Made by a program: the position numbers and the translations under genes. The notes beneath the pieces are model-generated. The model was not told where the DNA came from and ran no database searches. It was given only the letters and a program-made list of their open reading frames with translations. This document shows positions 17,071 to 24,787 of a stretch of 64,000 nt of DNA, in pieces (position 1 is the stretch's first letter; every line of letters starts with the position of its first letter). The DNA lies in the NCBI RefSeq assembly GCF_000282095.2, contig NZ_AKKC02000002.1:1054001-1118000 (forward strand), read 5' to 3'. The stretch comes from Rhizobium sp. CF080 (GTDB lineage Bacteria; Pseudomonadota; Alphaproteobacteria; Rhizobiales; Rhizobiaceae).

Positions 17071-18311
17071 CCGGACCCTTTCTCAAGCCGAAGCGGAAGA
17101 ACCCGCTCGCCCGCACCACGCAGCCGCTGCTGCCGCCTCAAGCGCGCAGCCGCAAGGCGCACGGGTTGACGCTCGCTGCCGCGACCGGCCGCTTCGTGCT
17201 GCAGTGCTGCGGCGAATGCGGCCGCTACACCTATCCGGCACGCGAGGCCTGCCCGAACTGCCTTTCGTCCGACCTGACGTTCAGGGACGCGCCGACCGGC
17301 GGTTCGCTGCTGTCGGAAACGCAGATCGAGGTCACCAGCGATCCTTATTTCCGCGAGCATATGCCGTGGCGCACCGGGCTGGTTCAGCTCGACTGCGGGC
17401 CGATTGTTATCGTGCACCTGCATGGCGGTTGCGGCGGACCTGGTAGTCAGCTCAAGCTGTCGTTGCAGCTGGACCGGGCGGGACAGGCCGTGTTCTTCGC
17501 CAAACCCGTTTTGGAGGTGCCGCACATGGAAGACGATCCCCAATGGCGCGAGATGACCGCCGACCCGAGGCACCGGCGGGTTTTGATCACCGACGGGCGC
17601 AGCCCGCTTGCGTTGCCAATGGCGCAGGCTCTCAAGAAAGCGGGAGCGGCGAGGATTTTCGTCGGTGTGGCCGATCGGTGGAAACCTCTTGACCAGCAGG
17701 CGTTGCTGGCGGCGATCGAGGGCGTCGAATTCGTCGATCTGGATCTGACGAGCGAGCGTTCCGTGCAGGAACTGGCGATGGATATCGGCGCCAAGGTCGA
17801 GATTTTGGTCAACACGGCCGATCATGTCCGGCCCGCGCATCTTTTCGATGCGGGCGCGGCCAATGCGGCGCGGGAGGCAATGGATCATACCGTGATGGGA
17901 CTGATGCGCCTTGCCCAGGCTTTTGGGCCGGTGATGCGCTCGCGCGGCGCCGACGGTGCGGCCGGAGCCGTTGCCTGGGTCAACGTGCTTTCGGTCCATG
18001 GGCTCAGCAACGTGCCGCAGTTCGGCGTCCATTCCGCCGCGCACGCGGCGTGCCTGTCGCTGTCGCAATGGCTGCGCACCGAGCTTAGACCGGGCGGCAT
18101 CCGGGTCATCAACGCATTCACCGGGCCGCTCGATACCGAATGGTTCCAGACGGTGCCGCCGCCGAAGGTGGCGCCAAAGGCCGTGGCCGATGCCGTTCTC
18201 GACGGGCTGAAGCGCGGGCTGGAAGACATCTATGTCGGCGATGTCGCCAAGGATATCGAGGCGCGTCTGTTCGACAATCCGAAAGCCGTCGAGCGGGAGG
18301 CTGGCCAATGA
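17067..18311 (+). CDS. Zn-ribbon/OB-fold (DUF35) protein fused to a degenerate short-chain dehydrogenase
   Basis: A 414-residue two-domain protein. The first part is a DUF35 module: zinc ribbon with CGEC at residues 48-51 and CPNC at 62-65, then an OB-fold to about residue 150. The second part (about 165-400) has the SDR outline, but its motifs are eroded. The cofactor loop reads VLITDGRSPLALP instead of TGxxxGxG, Ser309 is kept, and the YxxxK pair is replaced by His322-x3-His326 in VHSAAHAAC. It overlaps both neighbours by ATGA, so it should assemble with the thiolase-like protein. DUF35 is often fused to MaoC hydratase domains; fusion to an SDR is not an arrangement I recognise. The second domain may be structural. 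Confidence 0.85.
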   Translation: MTGPFLKPKRKNPLARTTQPLLPPQARSRKAHGLTLAAATGRFVLQCCGECGRYTYPAREACPNCLSSDLTFRDAPTGGSLLSETQIEVTSDPYFREHMPWRTGLVQLDCGPIVIVHLHGGCGGPGSQLKLSLQLDRAGQAVFFAKPVLEVPHMEDDPQWREMTADPRHRRVLITDGRSPLALPMAQALKKAGAARIFVGVADRWKPLDQQALLAAIEGVEFVDLDLTSERSVQELAMDIGAKVEILVNTADHVRPAHLFDAGAANAAREAMDHTVMGLMRLAQAFGPVMRSRGADGAAGAVAWVNVLSVHGLSNVPQFGVHSAAHAACLSLSQWLRTELRPGGIRVINAFTGPLDTEWFQTVPPPKVAPKAVADAVLDGLKRGLEDIYVGDVAKDIEARLFDNPKAVEREAGQ

Positions 18312-19099
18312 GCGGTGATATTCTGAGCAAATTCGCCGGAGCATTGGCGAGCGGTGCGGTCCGCGTCGTTGACCTCACCCACACGCTGTCGCCGGATTTC
18401 CCGGTCATCGTCATGCCGCCGGAACTCGGGCAATCCGCGCCGTTCCGCATGGAAAGGATCTCCCGCTACGATGGCGGTGGGCCGGCCTGGTACTGGAACA
18501 ACCTCTCCTTCGGCGAGCACACGGGCACGCATTTCGATGCGCCGATCCATTGGTATACGGGCCGCGATCTGCCGCTCAATTCCGTCGATACCCTGCCGCC
18601 GGCCGATATGATCGCGCCGGCCTGCGTGATCGATTGTTCGCGGCAGGCGAGCGAGGACGCGGATTTCCTGCTGACCGTTTCGGATGTCATGAAGTGGGAA
18701 GAGCAATATGGCCGCATCCCGGCGCGCTCATGGGCCTTGCTCAGAACCGATTGGTCGAAGAAGTCAGGGACCGCCTATGCCAATCTCACGGCCGATGGCG
18801 CCCATACGCCCGGGCCGGATGCGGAGGTGATGCGCTGGCTCGTGGCAGAGCGGGATATCATCGGTTTCGGGACGGAAACGATCGGCACGGATGCGGGCCA
18901 AGCCGGGCATTTTTCGCCGCCATATCCGGCGCACCATTACCTTCATGGCGCCGGCCGCTACGGGCTGCAATGCCTCACCAATCTCGACCAACTGCCGCCG
19001 ACGGGTGCGATGATCGTCGCCGCGCCGCTGAAGATTCAGAACGGTTCGGGCAGCCCCTTGCGCGTGCTGGCGCTCGTTCAGGAGCGCTCGACGGGATGA
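18308..19099 (+). CDS. Cyclase family hydrolase (second paralogue)
   Basis: A 263-residue PF04199 hydrolase, paralogous along its whole length to the product of 461-1243. The metal motif HTGTHFDAPIHW is at residues 71-82 and the TIGTDAG segment is conserved near residue 195. The ATG at 18308 overlaps the previous stop (ATGA), so it is the last gene of the ohr-thiolase-DUF35/SDR-cyclase operon. In a CoA-ester operon it would open a lactone, lactam or amide before or after activation. Its 3' end overlaps the convergent MarR gene by 22 bp. Confidence 0.9.
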   Translation: MSGDILSKFAGALASGAVRVVDLTHTLSPDFPVIVMPPELGQSAPFRMERISRYDGGGPAWYWNNLSFGEHTGTHFDAPIHWYTGRDLPLNSVDTLPPADMIAPACVIDCSRQASEDADFLLTVSDVMKWEEQYGRIPARSWALLRTDWSKKSGTAYANLTADGAHTPGPDAEVMRWLVAERDIIGFGTETIGTDAGQAGHFSPPYPAHHYLHGAGRYGLQCLTNLDQLPPTGAMIVAAPLKIQNGSGSPLRVLALVQERSTG

Positions 19100-19620
19100 G
19101 AACCGCTCGCCACGCGCCGGGCGGCGGTGTCGTAAAAGCTTGTGAGCAGTTCCAGCATTTCCGTCGCTCCGCCAAGTCCCTGTTCCGCATGGTCCATCTT
19201 CTGGATCAGCGAAATCAGCAGATGCCGGCGCACGGCACGGTAATCCTGGGCGAGCTTGGTGCCCTTGCGGGTCGGCGTGTAGAGCGTGTCCTTGCGCGAG
19301 CGGCCTTTTACGCGTTCGATCAGCAGCAGGGTCTGCAGCTTCTTGATGGCATACTGGATGTTGGCGGTGTCGTCGCGGCCGAGCAGACGGGAAATTTCAC
19401 CAAGCCCTTTCGGCTTGTTGCGGTAGCGGATCGTGTGCAGGATCGCAGTGTCGAGGCCGCTCAGGCCCGCGCCGGCCAGTTCGCTGGAGCACTCCGCCTG
19501 CCAGCGCAGGAAGGCGGCGGAAATCCGCCAGAGCGACCATTCGAACTCCGTCAGCGCGGCTTCCGACATTTCGACGGTCGTATCGCTCAGCGGGTTTTCG
19601 GGCGTGGTCGGCAAAATCAT
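19078..19620 (-). CDS. MarR family transcriptional regulator (second)
   Basis: A 180-residue winged-helix protein. The core reads GLGEISRLLGRDDTANIQYA (recognition helices), KKLQTLLLIERVKGRSRKDT (wing) and TRKGTKLAQDYRAVRRHLL (dimer helix), with IRYRNKPKG before it. It resembles the less common MarR branch that includes PadR-like HpaR and Rhizobium MarR2-type proteins. The start ATG 19620 has GGAG with a 6-base gap. A site of the TTTARGCYTAAA family lies at 19651-19666, about 30 bp upstream, in the gap it shares with the divergent racemase-like gene. This makes it the best candidate for the autoregulated reader of that motif. Confidence 0.82.
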   Translation of the reverse strand: MILPTTPENPLSDTTVEMSEAALTEFEWSLWRISAAFLRWQAECSSELAGAGLSGLDTAILHTIRYRNKPKGLGEISRLLGRDDTANIQYAIKKLQTLLLIERVKGRSRKDTLYTPTRKGTKLAQDYRAVRRHLLISLIQKMDHAEQGLGGATEMLELLTSFYDTAARRVASGSHPVERS

Positions 19621-19650
19621 GCGGTTCTCCGGGTGGTTCCTGCAACGGGA

Positions 19651-19666
19651 GTAAAGCCTTAAATTG
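19651..19666. promoter_or_regulatory. Candidate operator, TTTARGCYTAAA family, site 6
   Basis: GTAAAGCCTTAAATTG (reverse complement CAATTTAAGGCTTTAC) lies in the 99-bp gap between the divergent marR gene (start 19620) and the racemase-like gene (start 19720). It has one extra base relative to the consensus. The position is ideal for autoregulation plus control of the neighbour. Confidence 0.5.
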
Positions 19667-19719
19667 GTGTTTTGACGAGTGCGAATTCGCGCTCGTCGAA
19701 CGAACAGAACGAGGGGAAC

Positions 19720-20526
19720 ATGCGCATCTTCTGGCAAAGCTTCATCGACGCCTCTTCGAGCGCGGCCTACATGAAGCGGCTCTCGGACTACCTGAATGGC
19801 ATTGCCGAGCCGGGCACGGTGGTGGACGTCTTCGGTATCAGTCCGCCGGACCGGCATTTCGGGCGGCTGGCGGAATTCCGCTGCGCAGCGATCGCGATCG
19901 ACAATGGCTTGGAAGCGGCGAGCCGCGGATATGACGCCGTCGTCATCGGCCATTTCCAGGATCCCGGACTCTACGAACTCAAGTCGGCGCTGACCATTCC
20001 GGTGATCGGTGCCGGCGAGGTCTGCATGCATTATGCCGCGCGGCTCGGGCGGCGCATGGCGCTGGTCACCCTCGATGACGTCTTCCAGGTCTGGCATTAC
20101 GAGCAGGCCGACCTTTACGGTCTCGGCGGCCGCGTGAAGCATGTCGTCGGCATGAATTGCGAGCCTTCGGATTTCAGCGCCGCCTTTGCGGGCGACGACG
20201 ATGCGCGGCGGCGGATGCTTGAAAACTTCACCGCCTGCGCCGAGCCGCTGGTGCGGGACGGCGCCGACGTCGTGGTGCCGGCGGGTGTATTACCGGGCCT
20301 TCTGGTCGGCGGCGAATACGGGTTCAAGGTCCTGCATGCGCCGGTCGTCAATACGGCGGCGGTGGCGCTGAAGAGCGCCGAGATGGACGTGCGGCTGCAG
20401 AAGATCAACGGCATCGAGGTTAGCCGCGGGCCGTTCTGTTCGCTTGCCAACGAGCATGCGATCGAGGATTTCCGGACTTTCGTCGCCAACGGCCGTCAGG
20501 CGCCACTGTTTCCGAGCGGCACCTGA
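19720..20526 (+). CDS. Asp/Glu/hydantoin racemase-fold protein lacking both catalytic cysteines
   Basis: A 268-residue protein with the two-lobed Asp/Glu racemase fold. The first lobe motif reads VIGHFQDPGLYEL, so His78 stands where hydantoin racemases have Cys. The second lobe reads VVVPAGVLPGL around residue 188, where the second Cys (usually GCAG) is expected. With both acid/base cysteines gone it is unlikely to be a conventional racemase; the fold also supports decarboxylases and isomerases. ATG 19720 has GAGGGG with a 3-base gap. An alternative upstream start exists 16 codons earlier. It diverges from marR and is convergent with the quinone oxidoreductase. Confidence 0.8.
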   Translation: MRIFWQSFIDASSSAAYMKRLSDYLNGIAEPGTVVDVFGISPPDRHFGRLAEFRCAAIAIDNGLEAASRGYDAVVIGHFQDPGLYELKSALTIPVIGAGEVCMHYAARLGRRMALVTLDDVFQVWHYEQADLYGLGGRVKHVVGMNCEPSDFSAAFAGDDDARRRMLENFTACAEPLVRDGADVVVPAGVLPGLLVGGEYGFKVLHAPVVNTAAVALKSAEMDVRLQKINGIEVSRGPFCSLANEHAIEDFRTFVANGRQAPLFPSGT

Positions 20527-20532
20527 AGAACG

Positions 20533-21459
20533 TCACATCGTCAGCATCAGCCGTCCGCGCGAAATGGAGCCTTTTTCCATCAGGTGATGGGCTTCGGCCG
20601 CTTCCGACAGGGGCATGGTGCGGGCGACCTGGGGCTTGAGCAGGCCGGCGCCGGCGAGGTCCATCATCGACTGAAGCGCCGACTTGTCGTCGGTGATCAT
20701 CGCGCGGGTGACCTTGACGCCGAATTCCTCGCCGCGATCCCTGATCGGGTCGGCGACCAGCCAGACCATATGGCCGCCCTTCTTGAGCACCTTGTAGGAC
20801 TTGTCATGGACTTCGCCGCCCATCAGGTCGAAGACGATATCCTGATCCGTGAGGCGTTCGGAAAAGTCCTCCTCGTCATAGGCGATCACCCGGTCGGCGC
20901 CGAGACCGAGCACATAATCGCGATTGGTCGAGCGGGAGGTGGCGGTGACGTGGGCGCCGAGGTGGTGGCAGAGCTGGACCAGCATTCCACCGACTGCGCC
21001 TGAACCGGAATGGACGAGAACCCTGTCGCCGGATTTGACTTCGGCAGTCCGCACCGCGATCCAGGTGCTCAAGCCGGCATTGGTCAGCGCCACCGCATCG
21101 ACGGTCGAGAGGTTGTCCGGAATTTTGACAGCATGCTTTTCATCGACGGCGATCATTTCCGCATAACCGCCTTGGGCGAAGACGCCGGCCATGATCGCGG
21201 CCCGGTCGCCTACCTTGAACTCGGTGACGCCGTCGCCGATGGCGATCACCGTGCCCCCACCGTCGCGGCCGGGCACACTCGGCATCGGCAGGGTGAAGTG
21301 ACTTTGCAGATATCCGGCGCGGAGCTTCCAGTCGAAGGGCGTGACGCTGGCAGCCTCGAGCTTCACCAGGATCTGGCCCGGTCCGGCGACCGGATCGGGC
21401 AGGTCGACATAGTGCATGACATCGGCCGGGCCGTGTTCGCTGTACTGGATGGCTTTCAC
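20533..21459 (-). CDS. Zinc-independent MDR / NADPH:quinone oxidoreductase-like enzyme
   Basis: A 308-residue medium-chain dehydrogenase/reductase of the quinone oxidoreductase branch. The N-terminal GroES-like part has PGRDGGGTVIAIGDGVTEFK. The Rossmann part has DRVLVHSGSGAVGGMLVQL, the AxxGxxG-like NADPH loop near residue 145. Cys/His ligands of a catalytic zinc are absent. Start is GTG 21459, because AGGAG lies seven bases upstream on the minus strand and the product then begins at the family's usual position (VKAIQYSEHG). It lies 29 bp downstream of the HpaI-type aldolase and is probably cotranscribed with it. Confidence 0.9.
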   Translation of the reverse strand: MKAIQYSEHGPADVMHYVDLPDPVAGPGQILVKLEAASVTPFDWKLRAGYLQSHFTLPMPSVPGRDGGGTVIAIGDGVTEFKVGDRAAIMAGVFAQGGYAEMIAVDEKHAVKIPDNLSTVDAVALTNAGLSTWIAVRTAEVKSGDRVLVHSGSGAVGGMLVQLCHHLGAHVTATSRSTNRDYVLGLGADRVIAYDEEDFSERLTDQDIVFDLMGGEVHDKSYKVLKKGGHMVWLVADPIRDRGEEFGVKVTRAMITDDKSALQSMMDLAGAGLLKPQVARTMPLSEAAEAHHLMEKGSISRGRLMLTM

Positions 21460-21488
21460 GTCGTCACTCCTGGAAAAATTGATGCAGC

Positions 21489-22244
21489 TTATGCGGAGCG
21501 TGCGGCGGCGACGTCGGCAGCGATGCCGGCGCCGAGGAACCTCGTATCGCTTGAAAGCAGATAGAAGCTGATGCCGGCATCCGACCATTTTCCGACGTCA
21601 TCGGGGGAGGGGCGGAAGATGCCGACGGCCTTGCCCGCTTTGCGGGCAGCCTTGGTGATCGTCAGAATGGCCGCATCCAGCTTCTCGGCTCCATCCGGCC
21701 CCATCGCGCCGATCGAGACGGAGAGGTCGCCGGGGCCGATGAAGACCACGTCGATGCCCTCGACGGCGGCGATTTCCTCGACATTGGCGAGCCCTTCGGC
21801 GGTCTCGACCTGGATTGCGAGGACGAGGCTTTCATTCGCCGATTTCAGATAGTCGGGAATACGGTACCCGTAGCCTGCGGCACGTCCCGGACCGACACCG
21901 CGTTCGCCGATCGGCGGATAACGGGTCGCCAGAACGGCGGCCTTGGCCTGGGCGGCGTTGGATACTCGCGGCACCAGCACGCCGGCAGCTCCGGCGTCGA
22001 GCACGCTGGCTATCGATTCCGGGGCGTGGCCCGGAACGCGCACCATGGCGGGTACGCGATGGACATCGGCGGCGCGGACGAGATTTTCGATCAGCTCACG
22101 GCCGATCTGAGCATGTTCGGCGTCGATGCAGATGAAGTCGAGGCCCGCCGCAGCAGTCACCTCGATTGCGACCGGATGCGGGATCGCCGCGAATGTGCCG
22201 ATGACGCGCTCATGACCGATACATTTTCTGCGGAAGTCGCTCAT
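21489..22244 (-). CDS. HpcH/HpaI aldolase/citrate lyase family protein
   Basis: A 251-residue class II aldolase of the HpaI type, which cleaves 2-oxo-4-hydroxyacids to pyruvate and an aldehyde with a divalent metal. Motifs include ICIDAEHAQIG with the catalytic His near residue 45, MVRVPG with the substrate Arg, and the metal ligands in IQVETAEGL and IGPGDLSVSIG. It is the first gene of a two-gene minus-strand unit with the quinone oxidoreductase and diverges from the GntR gene at 22440. A TTTARGCYTAAA site and one GTATAC operator lie in its promoter region, so two regulators may act on it. Confidence 0.9.
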   Translation of the reverse strand: MSDFRRKCIGHERVIGTFAAIPHPVAIEVTAAAGLDFICIDAEHAQIGRELIENLVRAADVHRVPAMVRVPGHAPESIASVLDAGAAGVLVPRVSNAAQAKAAVLATRYPPIGERGVGPGRAAGYGYRIPDYLKSANESLVLAIQVETAEGLANVEEIAAVEGIDVVFIGPGDLSVSIGAMGPDGAEKLDAAILTITKAARKAGKAVGIFRPSPDDVGKWSDAGISFYLLSSDTRFLGAGIAADVAAARSA

Positions 22245-22298
22245 CGGGATGCCTTATGAAATTTGCCGAAACGGCTTTGAAACCTACGCCAAATTAAA

Positions 22299-22313
22299 GT
22301 TTAAGCCTAAAAT
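22299..22313. promoter_or_regulatory. Candidate operator, TTTARGCYTAAA family, site 7
   Basis: GTTTAAGCCTAAAAT contains TTTAAGCCTAAA, a 12-bp palindrome with one mismatched pair, 55-69 bp upstream of the aldolase start (22244, minus strand). This is the best match to the consensus. Confidence 0.6.
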
Positions 22314-22334
22314 TCCTGGAGCTGCAAGTGAATT

Positions 22335-22424
22335 AAACCGTATACTGAAAACTACAAAAATAGGGTTCTCTATATGCATTATGAGAAAATTTGCTTGATA
22401 TAAGGCAAGATCAGTATACGGTTT
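22335..22424. promoter_or_regulatory. Paired GntR-type operators, perfect 14-bp inverted repeat
   Basis: AAACCGTATACTGA at 22335-22348 and its exact reverse complement TCAGTATACGGTTT at 22411-22424 face each other about 76 bp apart in the gap between the aldolase and the gntR gene. Each contains the palindromic core GTATAC, typical of FadR/VanR-type GntR proteins. One copy lies 16 bp before the gntR ATG. Cooperative binding or looping by the GntR product of 22440 is likely. Confidence 0.7.
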
Positions 22425-22439
22425 GCGCAGGAGATTTCC

Positions 22440-23147
22440 ATGTTGAAGCCCAGCGACAATCTGGTGGATGCGATTTATGCCGATCTGCGGCTGAAGCTGC
22501 AGCGGAGTGCCGTTTCGCCGACCGATCGTCTGGTGGACACCGAGATCGCCAACGCCCACGGCATTTCCCGCATGCCGGCGCGCGAGGCACTGCTTCGGTT
22601 GGTCTCCGAAGGCTATCTCGTCGGCACGACGCGTGGCTTTGCGGTCCGGGAATTGTCACTGGAAGATATTTCGGGACTTTTCGAGGTGCGCCGCCAGCTC
22701 GAGCCGCGTGCGGCGGCCTGTGCGGCCCGCGACATGACGCCCGATATCGAGGCGGAGATCACGGCGGCGATGAACCGGGTGGAGCGGGCGCTGAGCGAAA
22801 GCAATATTCCGGCGCTGCTGGCAGCCAATGTTGATTTCCGCAATGCCTGGCTGAAGGCGGTCAACAATCCGCACATGGCGGCAACCATTTCCCGCTTCAT
22901 CGACTATTTCCAGTCGGTGCGGCTTGGCACGTTCGCCGATCCGGGCGCCGCCTACCAGTATATCGACGGTCTTTCCCGCATTCATGCGGCCTTCCTCGCG
23001 CATGATCCGCTGATGGTCCAGGACCGCATGACGCTTTTCATGTTCGCGGCGGAGGAGGCCTATCTTTCGGTCCGGCGACGCCAGTTGCAGGAGGCGGAGA
23101 CCGCGCGTCCCGTCCGCAGAAGAATACAAAAGAGAGGAACAGCATGA
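22440..23147 (+). CDS. GntR family regulator (FCD ligand domain)
   Basis: A 235-residue FadR-type regulator. The N-terminal winged helix spans about residues 10-75, with DTEIANAHGISRMPAREALL as the recognition region. The rest is an all-helical FCD domain starting FEVRRQLEPRAAACAA, which senses small carboxylates, often through a metal. ATG 22440 has GGAG eight bases upstream. Its stop overlaps the monooxygenase start (ATGA), so regulator, monooxygenase and flavin reductase are one coupled operon. The flanking perfect GTATAC operators indicate autoregulation. Confidence 0.92.
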   Translation: MLKPSDNLVDAIYADLRLKLQRSAVSPTDRLVDTEIANAHGISRMPAREALLRLVSEGYLVGTTRGFAVRELSLEDISGLFEVRRQLEPRAAACAARDMTPDIEAEITAAMNRVERALSESNIPALLAANVDFRNAWLKAVNNPHMAATISRFIDYFQSVRLGTFADPGAAYQYIDGLSRIHAAFLAHDPLMVQDRMTLFMFAAEEAYLSVRRRQLQEAETARPVRRRIQKRGTA

Positions 23148-24238
23148 TCAAGCCGCATCCGCTGAAAGGCCCCAGCAGACTGAAACTCGGTGTCTTTTCG
23201 CCGAATGCAGACGGGGGGCTTGCGATTACCGACGTGCCGGAACGCTGGCAAGCGCGCTGGGAAGACAATCTCAACGCCGTGCAGATCGCCGATCGCGGCG
23301 GTCTCGACTTCTTCCTGCCGATCGCCCGCTGGAAGGGGTTCGGCGGCAAGAACCGGGTGCGCGAATGGTCGTTCGAGACCTTCACCTGGGCAGCTGGCCT
23401 TGCTTCCGTCACCGAGCGGATCGGGCTTTTCATGACCGTGCATGTGCCGCTCGTACACCCGCTCTACGCGGCGAAGGCGCTGGCGACCGTCGATCATATC
23501 AGCAGCGGCCGGGCGGGCCTCAACATCGTCTGCGGCTGGAACCCCAAGGAATTCGGCATGTTCGGCGTACCGCTGGTCGAGAAGGGTTACGACCAGGCCG
23601 ACGAATGGCTGGAGATCATGGAGCGGGCCTATACGTCGGAAGCGCCCTTCGATTACGACGGCACCTATTACAAGCTGAAGGACGTCGTCAGCCGGCCAGC
23701 CAGCCTGCAGTCGCCGCGGCCGGTCACCATGAATGCCGCCTTTGGCGGGCCGGGCCGGGATTTCGCGGCCAAGAACTGCGAATATCTGTTCACCACCTTC
23801 ACCGAGATTTCCGAGGCCGGAAAGCATGTGGAAGACATCAAAGCCCGCGCGGACAAGCTCGGTCGCGAGGTCGGCGCGTATACGGTCTGCCACGTCGTCT
23901 GCCGCGAAACGCAACAGGAGGCGGAAGATTACTACGAGCGTTATGCGGTGACGATGGCCGATCACGCGGCCGTCGACGCGCATATGGCCGGCAAGAAGGA
24001 ATTCACTCAGTCGCACGATAAAAGTGCTTACGATCTCTATCGCAAACGGTTTGCGGGCGGCGCAGGCGGTTATCCGCTGGTCGGCACACCGGAAAAGATC
24101 GTCGAAGACATGATCGCGATCTCCGAACAGGGGTATTCCGGTATTGCCATGTCCTTCGTAAACTACACCTATGAGCTGCCTTTCTTCTGCGATCGGGTCA
24201 TGCCTTTGTTAAGAAAAGCGGGACTGAGGGTCGAATGA
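23144..24238 (+). CDS. LLM-class FMNH2-dependent monooxygenase (RutA-like, two-component)
   Basis: A 364-residue bacterial-luciferase-fold oxygenase. The N-terminus KLGVFSPNADGGLAI and the segment ARWKGFGGKNRVREWSFETF resemble RutA, the pyrimidine ring-opening oxygenase, and dimethylsulfone-type monooxygenases. SGRAGLNIVCGWNPKEFGMFG is the conserved strand-loop of that group. It depends on reduced FMN from a reductase, which is encoded next with a four-base overlap. Substrate is unknown; a heterocycle, sulfone or hydroxamate-type bond is possible. Start ATG 23144 overlaps the gntR stop. Confidence 0.9.
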   Translation: MIKPHPLKGPSRLKLGVFSPNADGGLAITDVPERWQARWEDNLNAVQIADRGGLDFFLPIARWKGFGGKNRVREWSFETFTWAAGLASVTERIGLFMTVHVPLVHPLYAAKALATVDHISSGRAGLNIVCGWNPKEFGMFGVPLVEKGYDQADEWLEIMERAYTSEAPFDYDGTYYKLKDVVSRPASLQSPRPVTMNAAFGGPGRDFAAKNCEYLFTTFTEISEAGKHVEDIKARADKLGREVGAYTVCHVVCRETQQEAEDYYERYAVTMADHAAVDAHMAGKKEFTQSHDKSAYDLYRKRFAGGAGGYPLVGTPEKIVEDMIAISEQGYSGIAMSFVNYTYELPFFCDRVMPLLRKAGLRVE

Positions 24239-24744
24239 CGGTAGATATTCTAAGCGACGAAGTGGAAGCGACGCGGCTCGCCTTCCGGGAAGGCATGGCG
24301 CATCTGGCGGCGGCGGTGAACATCGTCACGACAGACGGGCCGGGTGGGCTTGCGGGCTTCACGGCTTCGGCCGTCTGCAGCGTGACGGACCGGCCGCCGA
24401 CGCTGCTCGTCTGCCTCAACCGGTCCAGTTCAGTCGCCGGCATGTTCGAGAGAAACCGGGTGCTCTGCGTCAATACGCTGGCCGCCGGCCACGAGCCGAT
24501 GTCGAAACTGTTCGGCGGCTCGACGCCGCAGGACGACCGGTTTGCTCTGGGGGATTGGGTGCTCGGCGCGACGGGCTCTCCGCGGCTGACCGACGCGATC
24601 GTGTCGTTTGATTGCGAAGTGGAGAATGCTGTCGAGAGCGGCACGCACCACGTGCTGTTCTGCCGGGTGGTCGGAATCGCCCATGGCTCGGAGGACGAAG
24701 AGGCGCTCGTCTATTTCCGGCGCCGCTATCATCATCTCAAATGA
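24235..24744 (+). CDS. Flavin reductase family protein (RutF/HpaC-like)
   Basis: A 169-residue FMN reductase of the split-barrel flavin reductase family. It has FREGMAHLAAAVNIVTTDGP near the start, then GFTASAVCSVTDRPPTLLVC, the flavin-binding strand, and the late GTHHVLFCRVVGI segment. It should supply reduced FMN to the LLM monooxygenase, whose stop codon its ATG overlaps (ATGA). It is the last gene of the operon and is followed at once by a very strong bidirectional terminator. Confidence 0.92.
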   Translation: MTVDILSDEVEATRLAFREGMAHLAAAVNIVTTDGPGGLAGFTASAVCSVTDRPPTLLVCLNRSSSVAGMFERNRVLCVNTLAAGHEPMSKLFGGSTPQDDRFALGDWVLGATGSPRLTDAIVSFDCEVENAVESGTHHVLFCRVVGIAHGSEDEEALVYFRRRYHHLK

Positions 24745-24748
24745 AATG

Positions 24749-24784
24749 AAGCCGTCCGCGGGAGCGCGTCCCGCGGACGGCTTT
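24749..24784. terminator. Bidirectional intrinsic terminator
   Basis: A perfect 15-bp stem (AAGCCGTCCGCGGGA at 24749-24763 with TCCCGCGGACGGCTT at 24769-24783) and a 5-nt loop, with A and T residues at its outer ends, lies between two convergent genes. It should stop transcripts from both the flavin reductase and the aminotransferase. Confidence 0.85.
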
Positions 24785-24787
24785 GCA

